From positions 1 to 54,408 of the forward strand of contig JBBIGV010000016.1 of NCBI GenBank assembly GCA_037447335.1: DNA of 54,408 nt. Direction: 5' to 3'. Under the pieces are notes generated by a model, which was given only the letters and a program-made list of their open reading frames with translations, was not told the origin of the DNA and made no database searches. Numbering within the stretch: the stretch's first letter is position 1; every line of letters begins with the position of its first letter. Of this stretch, positions 36,903 to 46,781 are shown one piece after another. Source of the DNA: JBBIGV01 sp037447335. Its GTDB lineage: Bacteria; Bacteroidota; Ignavibacteria; Ignavibacteriales; Ignavibacteriaceae. The position numbers were made by a program, and so were the translations under genes.

Positions 36903-37253
36903 CTAAATATAGGAATCCGGTTGATAGAGAGGTTCTATCTCCCACTCGTCTTCAATTGTACCGATGCAATGTGAGCATTTCGGAACCGTGAAAACAACCT
37001 TTTCTTCACTTGGATTAGCCCTGACAAAATTCAGTATGGTTCTGCAGCTTGCACATTGTACAATGTGCGATGTAGTGGTTTTCAAACTGCAATCCGGACA
37101 GATGAACCCTAATTCTCCGGGTGTCTCTTCAGGATTAACCAGGAATATTGAGTTGCATCTTGTGTTGTTACATTTGGCGAAATGCCATTTAACAGTACCT
37201 TTAGTAACGATAGTTATCTTCCTATTATTTTTAGGTGACAAACTTAAGGTCAA
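36903..37253 (-). CDS. Double zinc ribbon protein of unknown function
   Basis: 116 aa with four metal-binding cysteine pairs: CNNTRC, CPDC, CASC and CSHC, enough for two zinc ribbons in a row. The N-terminal part (KITIVTKGTVKWHFAKC) and the acidic C-terminal tail DEWEIEPLYQ are unfamiliar. No catalytic signature is visible; a nucleic-acid-binding or scaffold role is possible but not shown. It is divergent from the phosphomannomutase gene across a 198-bp gap. Confidence 0.7.
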   Translation of the reverse strand: MTLSLSPKNNRKITIVTKGTVKWHFAKCNNTRCNSIFLVNPEETPGELGFICPDCSLKTTTSHIVQCASCRTILNFVRANPSEEKVVFTVPKCSHCIGTIEDEWEIEPLYQPDSYI

Positions 37254-37451
37254 ATATATAAAAATTCTATTGAAAAATAATTCTCTTAAAAATTTTTTTA
37301 ATCATTGTCTGCCGTTATCCGGTATATAATGGAAACGTTAAGAGAATTTTATAAATTTGCGTCGGAAAATTAAATCATTAATTGCTTAAATATACACCCA
37401 ATTAACATTCCGCCTGATTTTATTACCCTAATCATTAAGGAGTTGAAGTAT

Positions 37452-38798
37452 ATGGACAGATTAAACTGCTTTAAAGCATATGACATAAGAGGCAAAGTTC
37501 CCTCTGAATTAAATGCTGAACTTGCTTATAAGATCGGAAGAGCTTACGCTGATCATATAAATGCCCGGAAAGTTGTTATAGGACACGATATCCGAAAGTC
37601 CTCAGATTTACTTTCCGATTCACTAACCAAAGGATTTATTGACAGCGGGGTTGATGTGATAGACCTCGGCTTATGCGGCACAGAGATGATTTATTTCGCT
37701 ACGCCTTACTTTAATGCAGATGGCGGTGTTATGATAACTGCAAGCCATAATCCTCCTGAATATAACGGGATGAAATTCGTTAAAAAAGATTCGGTGCCTG
37801 CAGGATATAATTCCGGATTAAATGATGTTGAACAAATGATAATTCAGGATCAGTTCAAGCCGGTAAGTGAAAAAAAAGGTTCTGTGGTAAAACAGAATGT
37901 AATGAAACCTTTTATTGATAATCTTAAGAAGTTCTATAATGCTGATAAGATAAATCCTTTCACAGTTGTTGTTAATGCCGGGAATGGATGTGTTGGACCT
38001 GCATTGGATGCCCTGGAACCTTTTCTGCCGGTTAAAATGATAAAAGTTTTTCATGAACCGGATGCTGATTTCCCGAACGGTGTCCCAAATCCGTTACTTC
38101 CTGAAAACAGACAACCCACCATCGATTCAGTATTAAAGAATAATGCGGCAATCGGGGTAGCCTGGGATGGTGATTATGACCGCTGCTTCTTCTTCGATGA
38201 AAAAGGAAATTTTATTGAAGGATATTATATAGTGGGATTACTTGCCAAATCAATTCTTCAGAACAATCCCGGTGAAAAAATTGTGCACGATCCGAGGCTT
38301 GTCTGGAATACAATTGAGATAGTTGAAAAAGCCGGTGGCATCGCTGTGCAATCACCAAGCGGTCATGCTTTTATTAAAGAAAAAATGCGCGAGGTTAATG
38401 CCATTTACGGCGGCGAGATGTCAGCTCATCACTACTTTCGTGATAATGCTTATTCTGATAGCGGTCTGATTCCCTTTGTATTGATATTACAGTTGATGTC
38501 TGAAGAAAATAAAAAACTATCGGAACTGGTTGGTGAGATGATAAGTGATTATCCCTGTTCGGGTGAGATAAACTCTACCATCTCCGATCCGGCAAAAAAA
38601 ATTGAAGAAATAGACAAGCTGTTCACCGGAGGAAAGAGAGATTATTCGGATGGTTTGAGTATTGAATATCCGGACTGGCGGTTTAACCTCCGTATGTCAA
38701 ACACAGAACCGATTGTAAGGCTTAATGTTGAAAGCAGAGGTAATGAAAAATTAATGAAAGAAAAAACTGAAGAGTTATTAAAGCTGATAAGGAATTGA
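37452..38798 (+). CDS. Phosphomannomutase/phosphoglucomutase
   Basis: The start chosen is the ATG at 37452, nine bases after AAGGAG; a TTG 9 bases upstream is less likely. The 448-aa enzyme interconverts hexose-6- and hexose-1-phosphates. It has the phospho-serine loop TASHNPP with Ser98, the metal loop AWDGDYDRC, the sugar loop GGEMSAHHYFRD and the phosphate-binding SNTEPIVRLN near the C-terminus. GEMSAHHYF is characteristic of the ManB/AlgC class, so both mannose and glucose phosphates are likely substrates. Confidence 0.92.
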   Translation: MDRLNCFKAYDIRGKVPSELNAELAYKIGRAYADHINARKVVIGHDIRKSSDLLSDSLTKGFIDSGVDVIDLGLCGTEMIYFATPYFNADGGVMITASHNPPEYNGMKFVKKDSVPAGYNSGLNDVEQMIIQDQFKPVSEKKGSVVKQNVMKPFIDNLKKFYNADKINPFTVVVNAGNGCVGPALDALEPFLPVKMIKVFHEPDADFPNGVPNPLLPENRQPTIDSVLKNNAAIGVAWDGDYDRCFFFDEKGNFIEGYYIVGLLAKSILQNNPGEKIVHDPRLVWNTIEIVEKAGGIAVQSPSGHAFIKEKMREVNAIYGGEMSAHHYFRDNAYSDSGLIPFVLILQLMSEENKKLSELVGEMISDYPCSGEINSTISDPAKKIEEIDKLFTGGKRDYSDGLSIEYPDWRFNLRMSNTEPIVRLNVESRGNEKLMKEKTEELLKLIRN

Positions 38799-38803
38799 AA
38801 ATA

Positions 38804-38844
38804 GTTCAGATTCAGGTTTAATTTAACATTGCCTGAACCTGAAC
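38804..38844. terminator. Bidirectional terminator
   Basis: GTTCAGATTCAGG pairs with CCTGAACCTGAAC (13 bp, one mismatch) over a 15-base loop, between the convergent mutase and DUF2911 genes. Confidence 0.75.
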
Positions 38845-38853
38845 GGCATAAAT

Positions 38854-39411
38854 TTATTGCAGAACTTCAACCTTGAATGGAACTCTTATTTTTTCCCATT
38901 CGAGGTTTATAACAGTGGAATATGTTGTCATATCTGTAAAAGTGTACCGAAGCCATTCTACCGGGGATTGATTAACAACCGATTTTACTTTTATTCTGAG
39001 TGCATCCTGCGATTCATTATACTCAAATGCCCCCCACTGATCTGCTACTTTATTAAATATGAGAATCCACTCTTTTTCCGATGGTATTGTGAAAAAGCTG
39101 TATGAACCTGCCGGAAGTTTTTTGCCTTCAATAATAACATCTGTACTGAATGTAAACTTGGTTGCCTCATCCGCACCCGAGCGCCAAACCCTGTTGTATG
39201 GCACAAGCTCACCCCATATTGTTCTACCTTTTACACCGGGGCGGCTGTAAGAGATTGTTATATCAGTAAAGCCGACTGTTTGCATTACCCCGGCTTTGGG
39301 ACTTACACGAACTTTTTTTTGCTGGGCATTGGTTTCGTAAATAAAATTAGTCAATATCAAAATCACAATTAATAAACAAAAGCCTGTGCAGTTAGTCAAA
39401 GTTTTCATCAA
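38854..39411 (-). CDS. DUF2911 family exported protein
   Basis: 185 aa. A signal anchor (LTNCTGFCLLIVILILTNFI) is followed by the DUF2911 core: VSPKAGVMQTVG, ISYSRPGVKGRTIWG, RVWRSGADEATKFTF and LPAGSYSFFTIPSE. The family is found mainly in Bacteroidota and relatives and has no known function. It is predicted in the periplasm or lipoprotein fraction; the Cys in the signal region is not in a lipobox. It converges on the mutase gene through a shared terminator. Confidence 0.85.
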   Translation of the reverse strand: MMKTLTNCTGFCLLIVILILTNFIYETNAQQKKVRVSPKAGVMQTVGFTDITISYSRPGVKGRTIWGELVPYNRVWRSGADEATKFTFSTDVIIEGKKLPAGSYSFFTIPSEKEWILIFNKVADQWGAFEYNESQDALRIKVKSVVNQSPVEWLRYTFTDMTTYSTVINLEWEKIRVPFKVEVLQ

Positions 39412-39539
39412 TCTTCTCCGGTTGTTAAAATTTCTGCAATAAGTTTAAGAAAGCTAATTGGATATTTCAAATTACTTTTTTTTGCTTTGCAATTAATCAC
39501 GTTACAAGTGAACAAGACTAAACAAGGGCTCACTTATCA

Positions 39540-40676
39540 TTATTCCTGCAGCACGATCTTTAATGCCAATATCACACGATTAATATCATCTCTATTATTA
39601 TAAAAATGTGGAGAAAACCTCAGCAATCCTTCCCGCAAAGATAAATGAATTTTTTGTGCGCTTAACTCTTTAAAGATTCTTTCGGCGTTATCATGTTTTA
39701 TTGTAACTATACCGGAAAGGTTTTGACTGCTGTAATCGTTCAATACCGGGTGGATATCCTCTTTTACAAGTTCGTTAAAAAAATATAATGTATTATCAAG
39801 CACTGTTTCCTCTATCAAATCCCACCCGAATTCGTTAAATAAATCAAATGAAGCCTGCATTGCATAAATTCCGAAAGTGTTCAGGGTGCCCGTATGAAAA
39901 CGATCGGCAGACTCACGTAATTCAAGCTTATAATCCAGAAAATTCCATGCATTCTTCACTGAAAACCATCCAACATTGTGCGGAATCATTTTTTGCTGAA
40001 GCGATTCGCTTACATAAATGAAGGCAAGCCCTTGCAAACCGAGCATCCACTTCTGAGTGCCTGATGCAAGAAAATCTATGCTGCATTTCTGCACATCAAG
40101 CTTGATTGCACCCAAACCCTGAATTGCATCAACACAAAGGATTATTCCTTTTTCCCGGCAGACTTTTCCGAGTGTTTCTAAATCAATTCTGTATCCGGAT
40201 AAAAACTGTACCCAGCTAACCGAGATTAATCTTGTCTGAGAACTGATCTTTTCAATTATATCTTCGGCAGTTACCACACCGTTGTGCGATTTCACAAACT
40301 CAATCTCAACTCCATATCGTTTGAGATTAAGAAAAGGATACACATTTGCAGGGAATTCAACATCATTCAAAATTATTTGATCACAGCGTTTCCAGCTTAT
40401 GCCGTTTGCGATGACGTTAAGCCCGTTTGAAGTATTGTCAGTAAAAGCAATACTATCAGAAGTGGTATTAAGCATTTTTCCGATTTCACTTTTTACATTC
40501 AGTGATGTCTGAAGGAATTTTTCGTATTCATCCATTTCAGACGTACTCCGTGTCTCCAGTAACATCTGAATTATTTCTTTTACTTTTACAGATACCGGAC
40601 CTGTTGAAGCGTGGTTAAAATATACTCTTCCTTCAGTAATATGTGGAAAATATTTACGTGCTTTATCAGGATTCAT
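39540..40676 (-). CDS. Class V aminotransferase (cysteine desulfurase-like PLP enzyme)
   Basis: A 378-aa cytoplasmic fold-type I enzyme. It contains the PLP-contacting segment CVDAIQGLGA (Asp183) and the Schiff-base lysine Lys209 in SGTQKWMLG. YFNHASTGPVS at the N-terminus is typical of the isopenicillin N epimerase/CsdA-like branch. There is no catalytic-cysteine loop that would establish a cysteine desulfurase, so its donor is unknown. It stands alone on the minus strand. Confidence 0.85.
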   Translation of the reverse strand: MNPDKARKYFPHITEGRVYFNHASTGPVSVKVKEIIQMLLETRSTSEMDEYEKFLQTSLNVKSEIGKMLNTTSDSIAFTDNTSNGLNVIANGISWKRCDQIILNDVEFPANVYPFLNLKRYGVEIEFVKSHNGVVTAEDIIEKISSQTRLISVSWVQFLSGYRIDLETLGKVCREKGIILCVDAIQGLGAIKLDVQKCSIDFLASGTQKWMLGLQGLAFIYVSESLQQKMIPHNVGWFSVKNAWNFLDYKLELRESADRFHTGTLNTFGIYAMQASFDLFNEFGWDLIEETVLDNTLYFFNELVKEDIHPVLNDYSSQNLSGIVTIKHDNAERIFKELSAQKIHLSLREGLLRFSPHFYNNRDDINRVILALKIVLQE

Positions 40677-40834
40677 ATTTGCAATAACTTTTGTTTTGAT
40701 TCGGCAAATCTAACATTTTGCATACGAAATTACCTTTCAACCGAATACTTTTGAAATTCGATGCAATAATAATTAGATTTTGAGAAGAAAAAATAATAAT
40801 AACTTCTTAATAACCATCAAAATAAACCTCAGAT

Positions 40835-43306
40835 ATGGCAAAGCGAGCAACATACCCCAAACCGGCTAAAGCGAAGGAATTGAAACCAGAGGATTTACGC
40901 TGGACTTGTGACCCTGACGCCCTCGAATTCGATTCGACCGTTGATATTGAACCTATCGAAGGAATACTCGGGCAGGAACGTGCATTAAAAGCGATTAAAC
41001 TCGGTGTAGATCTCAGATCCCCCGGTTATAACATTTATATTGCCGGACTTTCCGGAACCGGAAAAGCAACATCAGTAAAACAAATATTAGAAACCATCAG
41101 CTCAAACTGTCCGCCTCTTTTTGATTATGCTTATGTTAACAACTTTAAAGATCCAGATCGCCCTATGCTTCTTACTTTCGGTGTGGGAAAAGCGAAAGCA
41201 TTTAAACAGGATATGAGTGCGGCAATAAATCTGCTGGTTCAAAAAGTTCCCCGCGCACTGGAAAGTGAAAGTTACCTTAGCAAACGAAAAAAAATTATAG
41301 CTCAGTTTAATGAAAAAGAACAAAAGCTGATGAATGCTTTCGAAGAAAAACTACAAAAGGATAATTTTACACTCGGGCAAATAAAAATTGGCGAGGTTGC
41401 ACGTCCCGATATACTTCCTGTTATAGACAACCAGCCGCAGCCGATTTTTAATCTTGAAGAATTAGTTCAGAAGGGTACGCTCACAAAAGAATCTGCACAG
41501 GATATTTTAACTAAATACAACAGCCATCAGCAAGAGCTGCAGGTTCTCTTTAAAAGGGGGTTGCAACTGAGCCAGGAATTCCAGGAGAAGCTTAAACACC
41601 TTGAAATAGAAGCTGCTGAAGGAGTTGTAAAAGGAGTATTAGAAAATCTCCACGAAAGGTATGCAGATTCAAAAGTATCCGAATACCTTGAGCAAGCCGG
41701 CAAAAACATTCTTGAAAACATACAAATATTTAAAGGCGCTAAACCACAGGGCGAGACAACACCGGAAGGATTTACGATTGACTACTTCAAAGAATATGAA
41801 GTGAATGTAATTCTCGATAACAGTGAAACGCAAGGCTGCCCTGTTGTAATTGAAACTTCGCCATCATTTACCAACCTTTTCGGAACTATTGAAAAAATGA
41901 GTGACGGCAGAGGTGGATGGTACAGTGATTTCACCAAAATTAAATTGGGTTCATTGCTGCGTGCAAACGGCGGCTACCTTGTGCTTAATGTGATTCACCT
42001 TTTTGAAGAGCCATATGTATGGAGAACCTTAAAGCGTGTTCTCACATACAGGAAGCTTGAAATTCAGGAACTGCCAAATCCGTTCCAGATATCAACTTCA
42101 ACATTAAAGCCGGAACCAGTTAACATTGATACCAAGGTTATCCTGATTGGCAGCCAGTGGATTTATTCTTTTCTTGCTTCACGCGAATATGATTTTAAAA
42201 AAATGTTTAAAGTGAAAGCCGATTTTGATTATGAGATTAAAAGAACAGACCGTGTAATAATTGAGTACTCAAAAGTTATAAAGAAACTGATTAAAGAAGA
42301 GGGGCTTCTTGAATTTGATAAATCAGCAATAGCTGCCCTGCTTGAACTGGGGGCATTATTTGCAGGAAGTAAATATAAACTGACAACGAGGTTTTCACGC
42401 ATAGCAGATATTGCACGCGAAGCAAACTTCTGGGCATTGGATGATGGTTTTGAAATTGTTAATGCCGCACACGTTAATAAGGCTTACAATCTTACACGGC
42501 ATCGGCACGGTATGCTTGAATCCAAATTTGATGATATGATTGAAGATGGAACTCTGCTGCTGGATACAGATGGCGAGCGCATTGGACAGATAAACGGTTT
42601 AGCAGTTTACAGTGCAGATTTTTATTCGTTCGGAAGACCAACAAGAATTACAGCAACTGTTTCACTAGGGAGTGGAAACATTATCAATGTTGAACGTGAA
42701 GCCGGTATGAGCGGTCGTCATTACAATAAGGGTGTGCTGATAATTTCTGGTTACTTCAGGGAAACATTCGGGCAGGATCTGCCGCTCTCATTTAATGCAA
42801 ATTTAGTCTTTGAGCAATCATATGGTACGGTTGACGGTGATAGCGCTTCCTGTGCCGAGATTTTTGCTTTACTCTCAACTCTTTCAGGTTTACCAATCAA
42901 ACAATACATTGCCGTTACCGGTTCGCTTAATCAGAAGGGTGACGTACAGCCAATCGGCGGAGTAAATGAAAAGATTGAGGGCTTTTTTGATATATGTAAT
43001 AAAAGAGGCTTAGCAGGAAATCAAGGGGTTATTATTCCTGAAAAGAATGTGAAAGAACTTATGCTTAAAAAAGAGGTTATTGAAGCTGTGCGTAATAAAA
43101 AATTCCATATATATGCAATTGACCGGGTTGAAGAAGGTATCGAAATCTTAACCGGTGTTCGTGCAGGCAAAAAACAAAAGGATGGCACCTATGAAAAAGA
43201 CACCATCTTTTATCTTGTTGAAAATAAAATAAAAGATTTGTTTGAGAAGTCACGAAGATTCAGAACAAACGACCAGGCTCAACAGAAAAAGAAAAAAACA
43301 AAATGA
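40835..43306 (+). CDS. Lon-like ATP-dependent protease (LonB/COG1067 type)
   Basis: An 823-aa AAA+ protease. The N-terminal ATPase part has Walker A GLSGTGKA (residues 71-78) right after NIYIA. The S16 protease domain carries the Ser-Lys dyad: Ser670 in GDSASCAE and Lys713 in GGVNEKIEGFF. The lid region with ARLSxIADIAREA-like FSRIADIAREANFWA is present. No N-terminal Lon substrate-binding domain is seen, as in the COG1067 subclass. The stop overlaps the start of pyk by 4 bases, so the two are translationally coupled. Confidence 0.9.
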   Translation: MAKRATYPKPAKAKELKPEDLRWTCDPDALEFDSTVDIEPIEGILGQERALKAIKLGVDLRSPGYNIYIAGLSGTGKATSVKQILETISSNCPPLFDYAYVNNFKDPDRPMLLTFGVGKAKAFKQDMSAAINLLVQKVPRALESESYLSKRKKIIAQFNEKEQKLMNAFEEKLQKDNFTLGQIKIGEVARPDILPVIDNQPQPIFNLEELVQKGTLTKESAQDILTKYNSHQQELQVLFKRGLQLSQEFQEKLKHLEIEAAEGVVKGVLENLHERYADSKVSEYLEQAGKNILENIQIFKGAKPQGETTPEGFTIDYFKEYEVNVILDNSETQGCPVVIETSPSFTNLFGTIEKMSDGRGGWYSDFTKIKLGSLLRANGGYLVLNVIHLFEEPYVWRTLKRVLTYRKLEIQELPNPFQISTSTLKPEPVNIDTKVILIGSQWIYSFLASREYDFKKMFKVKADFDYEIKRTDRVIIEYSKVIKKLIKEEGLLEFDKSAIAALLELGALFAGSKYKLTTRFSRIADIAREANFWALDDGFEIVNAAHVNKAYNLTRHRHGMLESKFDDMIEDGTLLLDTDGERIGQINGLAVYSADFYSFGRPTRITATVSLGSGNIINVEREAGMSGRHYNKGVLIISGYFRETFGQDLPLSFNANLVFEQSYGTVDGDSASCAEIFALLSTLSGLPIKQYIAVTGSLNQKGDVQPIGGVNEKIEGFFDICNKRGLAGNQGVIIPEKNVKELMLKKEVIEAVRNKKFHIYAIDRVEEGIEILTGVRAGKKQKDGTYEKDTIFYLVENKIKDLFEKSRRFRTNDQAQQKKKKTK

Positions 43307-44742
43307 TTCACAGCAGCAGCAATATATTCACAAAAACTAAAATCCTGGCAACATTAGGCCCGGCTACCCATTCCGCTGAATTGATAAAGAAAATGATTTC
43401 TGCCGGAATGGATGGTGTGAGGTTAAATTTTTCGCACGGTGATCATCAGTTTTATTCAAAAATCTTTGGAGAGATTCATTCAGCTTGCGTTGAGGAAAGT
43501 ACTCCCCTGGCTGTACTGATCGATCTGCAGGGACCTAAGATGAGAATTGGTGAACTAACACAGCCTGAAATCGAAATTTATTCGGGCGAACGAATTGCAA
43601 TTACAACGCAGGAAATTCTTGGAACAGAAAAAATTATCTCCACTTCATACCATTCGCTTGCTGATGATGCTCATACCGGTGATTTGATCTTAATAGATGA
43701 TGGCTTAATCAGACTGAGAATCATCCAAAAGAAAGAAAATTCCGTGCTGTGCGAAATAGAAGCCGGAGGAATTTTAAAGCCTCGTAAAGGAATGAACCTC
43801 CCGGGTATGAAATTATCTACACCTTCAATTACCGAAAAGGATTATTCAGATATTAAATTCGCTCTGGAACACCATGCGGACTTTATTGCGCTTTCTTTTG
43901 TACGGAGTGCAGATGATATACTAAAGCTAAAACAATGGTTAAAAAATCATGGTAAAGAAAAGCCTGTAATTGCAAAAATTGAAAAGAAGGAAGCTATAGA
44001 TGATTTTGATCAAATTTTAAAAATATCTGACGGTATTATGATTGCGCGCGGCGACCTGGGGGTTGAATTATCCCCTCAGGAAGTTCCGATTGTTCAAAAA
44101 CAAATTATCAGGGAATGTAATGCGGTTGGTAAATTAGTTATAACTGCAACCCAGATGCTGGAGTCAATGATAAACAATCCAATCCCGACTCGTGCTGAAG
44201 CATCCGACGTTGCTAATGCAGTTCTTGATGGCACCGACGTAGTAATGTTGTCGGGTGAAACATCCATTGGTAAATATCCTCTGCGCGCAGTTCAGATAAT
44301 GAATGATGTAATCAAACGAATTGAACAGCAGCTTCCGGAAAGAAGTTTTACAGATTATATTATTCCTGAATCGATTGAAGAAAATTTGTTCGATTCTGTT
44401 GGTAAAGCTATCGCTTCCATATCGCAGCAAACTAATGCATCAACAATTGTTGTGTTCACCTTTCAGGGCAGAACGGCACGCAATCTCTCCAAGTTCAGAC
44501 CGGAAAGTAAAATTATTGCCGTGTCGAATAGTTTTGATACCATGAACAATCTATGCCTGTACTGGGGAGTCACTTCAGTATTCATGGAAGATATCATAAA
44601 AGAAAGTGCTGCTGTTGATAAAGTAAAAAAACTGATTGTTGATGCAGGTCTTGTAAATGAAGGCGAAATAGTTCTTTTTGCAGCCGGAGCGCCATATTCT
44701 GAAAAGAGCAGAGCAAACTGGCTGCGCTTTGAAGCTGTGTAG
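43303..44742 (+). CDS. pyk: Pyruvate kinase
   Basis: A 479-aa glycolytic enzyme converting phosphoenolpyruvate and ADP to pyruvate and ATP. It has TKILATLGPATHSAELIKKM at the start, VRLNFSHG, the B-domain, AKIEKKEAIDDFD and the active-site stretch DGIMIARGDLGVELSPQEVP. The C-domain ends ANWLRFEAV. The length is normal. The ATG lies inside the Lon-like protease stop (ATGA overlap). Confidence 0.95.
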   Translation: MIHSSSNIFTKTKILATLGPATHSAELIKKMISAGMDGVRLNFSHGDHQFYSKIFGEIHSACVEESTPLAVLIDLQGPKMRIGELTQPEIEIYSGERIAITTQEILGTEKIISTSYHSLADDAHTGDLILIDDGLIRLRIIQKKENSVLCEIEAGGILKPRKGMNLPGMKLSTPSITEKDYSDIKFALEHHADFIALSFVRSADDILKLKQWLKNHGKEKPVIAKIEKKEAIDDFDQILKISDGIMIARGDLGVELSPQEVPIVQKQIIRECNAVGKLVITATQMLESMINNPIPTRAEASDVANAVLDGTDVVMLSGETSIGKYPLRAVQIMNDVIKRIEQQLPERSFTDYIIPESIEENLFDSVGKAIASISQQTNASTIVVFTFQGRTARNLSKFRPESKIIAVSNSFDTMNNLCLYWGVTSVFMEDIIKESAAVDKVKKLIVDAGLVNEGEIVLFAAGAPYSEKSRANWLRFEAV

Positions 44743-44810
44743 ATTTTTACATCTCTTTGTTTTATTTTCTATTAAGAGAATACAATGAACGATAAGGATA
44801 AATTTTAAAG

Positions 44811-45851
44811 ATGTTAACAACCGTTGTAAACGAAAAAATGGTGCCTGCAAAATGGTGGGAGCCTGCTGAAAAGGATAAAATACTTTGCACTTTATGTCCA
44901 CGTTATTGTAAAATTGGCAAAGGACAGCCGGGCTTCTGTTATATAAGACAAAATCACGGCGGACAACTTTATACTATAGGATATGGAAGACCAACAGGTT
45001 TTGCAATTGACCCTATTGAAAAAAAACCATTAAATCATTTCTATCCCGGTTCTTCAATTTTAAGTTTTGGAACTGCGGGTTGTAATCTTGGATGCAGGTT
45101 TTGTCAGAACTGGTCAATCAGCAAAGCCAAACTTGATGACGAAAATTCAATTGAAGCCTCTCCTGAAGATGTTGTGATGCTTGCCAGGCAATACAATGCA
45201 CCCTCAATTGCATTCACTTATAATGACCCCACAATTTTCGGCGAGTATGTAATTGACATTTCAAAGCTCGCAAGGCAGGAAGGCATAAAAACTGTAATGG
45301 TAACTGCTGGTTATATTGATAAAGAAGCCCGGAAAGATGTATATAAATATATTGATGCCGCAAACGTTGACCTTAAAGCCTTCACAGAAAGATTCTACTT
45401 TAAGCTTACTTTCTCTTCATTAAGTTCTGTGCTTGATACTCTGATCTGGTTAAAGAATGAAACTAATGTCTGGTTCGAAATTACTACGCTCTTAATACCT
45501 GATGAAAATGATTCGAGTGATGAAATTCAGCAAGAGTGCGAATGGATATTAAACAATCTGGGTGATGAAGTCCCGCTTCATTTTACGGCATTTCATCCTG
45601 ACTTTAAGATGCTTAATAAGCAGCGTACACCGGAATCAACTCTTACAAGGGCACGTAATATAGCTCTCAGGTCAGGAATTAAGTTTTGTTACGTAGGAAA
45701 TGTTTTCAATAAAGAAGGTCAGACAACATTTTGCCCGAATTGTAAAAGAGCATTGATTGCCCGAGACTGGCACACAATACAATCAAACAAAATGCAGGGT
45801 AATACCTGTTACAATTGCGGAACAAAAATTCCCGGCAGGTTCACAGTTTAA
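44811..45851 (+). CDS. amrS: AmmeMemoRadiSam system radical SAM enzyme
   Basis: 346 aa. The radical SAM motif CNLGCRFC has Cys91, Cys95 and Cys98 and is followed by QNWSISKA. The N-terminal cysteine cluster LCTLCPRYC and the closing zinc-knuckle CPNC...CYNCG are both family features, as are GRPTGFAIDPIEKKPLNHFYP and FTYNDPTIFGEY. The partners AMMECR1 and MEMO are not in the window. The biochemical product of the system remains poorly known. It is 69 bases downstream of pyk on the same strand. Confidence 0.9.
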   Translation: MLTTVVNEKMVPAKWWEPAEKDKILCTLCPRYCKIGKGQPGFCYIRQNHGGQLYTIGYGRPTGFAIDPIEKKPLNHFYPGSSILSFGTAGCNLGCRFCQNWSISKAKLDDENSIEASPEDVVMLARQYNAPSIAFTYNDPTIFGEYVIDISKLARQEGIKTVMVTAGYIDKEARKDVYKYIDAANVDLKAFTERFYFKLTFSSLSSVLDTLIWLKNETNVWFEITTLLIPDENDSSDEIQQECEWILNNLGDEVPLHFTAFHPDFKMLNKQRTPESTLTRARNIALRSGIKFCYVGNVFNKEGQTTFCPNCKRALIARDWHTIQSNKMQGNTCYNCGTKIPGRFTV

Positions 45852-45964
45852 GAAATCAATCCTCTTAATAATTAATTCCTCAACAACCATTGTTTCCTTA
45901 ATAATTTTTTTAATGATAGGGTATTTAATATTAAATTTGCAGTAAAACATCAGATGGAATTAAC

Positions 45965-46738
45965 ATGAAACTCTCATTAAAGAATAAAATTGTGTTTATT
46001 ACCGGTGCCTCATCCGGTATAGGAAGAGCATGTGCACATGAATTTGCGAAGGAAGGCGCTAATCTTATCCTTTGTGCCAGAAGAGCAGAAAAACTTCAGC
46101 AGCTTTCAGAGGAACTGAAAGATAAATACGGAATTAAGGCTCTGAGCATTCTATTAGATGTGAGATCCTACGAGAAAGTTAAGAATGCCGTTAATAGCTT
46201 AGGTGACGAATGGAATAAGGTGGATATTATTATAAATAATGCAGGACTTGCGAGAGGGCTTTCAAAAATCTATGAGGGCGACATAACTATGTGGAACGAA
46301 ATGATAGACACCAATATTAAAGGATTGCTCTACATAACAAGAGAACTGATTCCGGGCATGATTAAAAGAAATTCTGGTCACGTAATAAATATAGGCTCTA
46401 CAGCCGGTCATGAAACTTACCCGATGGGAAATGTTTATGCGGCGACAAAATTTGCAGTAAAGGCTCTATCCCAATCAATAAGAATTGATGTATTAGGCAC
46501 AAACATCAGGGTAAGCAGTGTTGATCCGGGAATGGTTGAAACAGAGTTCAGCCTGGTAAGGTTTTCCGGTGATGAACAGCGCACAAAAAAAGTTTATGAG
46601 GGAGTAACCCCTTTAACCCCTGAAGATATTGCTGATGCTGCAATATACTGTGCTACACGATCTCAGAACGTTAACGTAAATGAGATAATAATAACTCCCC
46701 TATGCCAGGCTTCGTCCAATCATATTAACAGAAAATAA
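45965..46738 (+). CDS. Short-chain dehydrogenase/reductase (YdfG-like)
   Basis: A 257-aa NAD(P)-dependent oxidoreductase. The Rossmann motif TGASSGIG is at residues 13-20, followed by LCARR (basic residues favour NADP), NNAG, and the active-site Ser-Tyr-Lys in INIGSTAGHETY and YAATK. VDPGMVETEFS and LTPEDIADAA are typical of YdfG-type 3-hydroxy-acid dehydrogenases. The substrate is inferred. It lies 113 bases downstream of amrS and ends in a strong terminator. Confidence 0.88.
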   Translation: MKLSLKNKIVFITGASSGIGRACAHEFAKEGANLILCARRAEKLQQLSEELKDKYGIKALSILLDVRSYEKVKNAVNSLGDEWNKVDIIINNAGLARGLSKIYEGDITMWNEMIDTNIKGLLYITRELIPGMIKRNSGHVINIGSTAGHETYPMGNVYAATKFAVKALSQSIRIDVLGTNIRVSSVDPGMVETEFSLVRFSGDEQRTKKVYEGVTPLTPEDIADAAIYCATRSQNVNVNEIIITPLCQASSNHINRK

Positions 46739-46770
46739 AAGATGCCGGCAAAATATTACCAGCATCTTTT
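46737..46770. terminator. Bidirectional terminator
   Basis: AAAAGATGC pairs with GCATCTTTT, with an inner CCGG/CCAG region, between the convergent SDR and yciO genes. Confidence 0.85.
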
Positions 46771-46781
46771 GTTCAACCGAA

